DNA of 28,026 nucleotides from a virus, in the IMG/VR virus record IMGVR_UViG_3300017956_000094, positions 1 through 28,026 of that record. One strand, 5' to 3'. The translations under genes were made by a program, and so were the position numbers. Shown in pieces: positions 27,779 through 28,026 of this stretch (position 1 is the first letter of the stretch; every line of letters starts with the position of its first letter). Under the pieces are notes generated by a model that saw only the letters and a program-made list of their open reading frames with translations, did not search any database and was not told where the DNA came from.

Positions 27779-28026
27779 TTATTTTGCTTTGTTTTGTAAG
27801 TCTGCGATTGCGGCTTTTATGGCATCCTCTGCCAATACTGAGCAGTGAATTTTAACTGGCGGTAAAGCCAATTCTTCAGCGATGTCAGTGTTCTTAATCT
27901 GCTGTGCTTCTTCAAGCGTTCTACCCTTAACCCATTCGGTAAGTAAACTACTTGATGCAATGGCTGACCCACAACCGTATGTTTTAAATTTCGCATCTTC
28001 AATTACTCCATCATCGCCTACTTGGA
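27779..28026 (-). CDS. iscU: Iron-sulfur cluster scaffold IscU, partial (N-terminus beyond the window)
   Basis: The visible C-terminal 82 residues are an almost textbook Isc[21 protein letters not shown] with the [10 protein letters not shown] cysteine, [17 protein letters not shown], then [32 protein letters not shown]. It contains two of the three cluster cysteines (GCGSA and the LPPVKIHCS cysteine); the third lies beyond the right edge. IscU assembles 2Fe-2S clusters from IscS sulfur. The LPPVKIHCS HscA-recognition segment is intact. It is transcribed with the sugar dehydrogenase. Viral scaffold genes are unusual. Confidence 0.93.
   Translation of the reverse strand, partial: QVGDDGVIEDAKFKTYGCGSAIASSSLLTEWVKGRTLEEAQQIKNTDIAEELALPPVKIHCSVLAEDAIKAAIADLQNKAK

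Noticed and set aside
27817-28002. 61-codon minus-strand ORF at the right end
   Set aside because: It is an out-of-frame shadow of the IscU reading frame, which has an unmistakable family match.
1-28026. CRISPR arrays, insertion sequences or integrase attachment sites
   Set aside because: No spaced direct repeats, terminal inverted repeats with a transposase, or integrase gene were seen anywhere in the window.

Overview
The window reads as part of the genome of a T4-like marine myovirus rather than a bacterial chromosome. It is AT-rich and densely packed, with many start/stop overlaps (TAATG, ATGA) and long same-strand runs. Small unrecognised genes are mixed with a GTG-started beta-helix tail fibre or spike, a PD-(D/E)XK nuclease, class Ia ribonucleotide reductase with glutaredoxin, and T4-type late promoter octamers (NATAAATA/ACTAAATA). 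A circularly permuted two-piece tmRNA gene of the alphaproteobacterial kind and a phage bS21 suggest an alphaproteobacterial host, possibly SAR11. That host assignment is inference.

Layout. 1-3,000 (minus): a partial 2OG-Fe(II) oxygenase, ribosomal protein bS21 with a TTG start, an unknown protein and a large membrane/coiled-coil protein. 3,035-5,975 (minus): an envelope set of three consecutive lipoproteins, one unknown protein and an outer-membrane porin, with sigma70-type promoters and strong terminators. 6,075-7,672 (minus): six small overlapping genes. 7,693-8,012 (minus): permuted tmRNA under its own TTGACA promoter. 8,143-8,483 (plus): two small proteins. 8,486-9,429 (minus): cold-shock protein, Hc1-like basic protein and a small beta protein. 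9,429-13,205 (minus): grx, nrdB, nrdA. 13,258-17,982 (minus): unknown protein, tail fibre/spike, nuclease and three tandem 2OG-Fe(II) oxygenases. 18,036-25,942 (minus): a long head/virion-like block. It includes a probable -1 frameshift gene, two paralogous very basic proteins, a strongly expressed small protein, a ligase-like protein and a Pol-beta-type nucleotidyltransferase. 26,000-27,036 (plus): tRNA-Gly(TCC), tRNA-Trp(CCA) and a class 3 lipase. 27,033-28,026 (minus): a short nucleotide-sugar dehydrogenase and IscU (partial).

How the genes may work together. One theme is control of translation (bS21, tmRNA, two tRNAs, Csp). A second is dNTP supply (NrdA, NrdB, Grx). A third is change of the host envelope (porin, lipoproteins, lipase, sugar dehydrogenase). 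A fourth is a group of proteins with [LI]xE motifs near the N-terminus, like the capsid-targeting sequences of T4 internal head proteins; some may be packaged and injected. Two promoter classes fit an early/middle versus late programme: seven near-consensus sigma70 sites (TTGAC[AT]-N16..18-TATAAT-like) and about ten late octamers.

Most notable are the permuted tmRNA with an apparently 30-residue tag, the A AAA AAG frameshift site joining two ORFs, the candidate injected ligase/nucleotidyltransferase pair, phage IscU, and the porin plus triple lipoprotein cassette. All calls come from reading the sequence by eye; no database or folding search was run.
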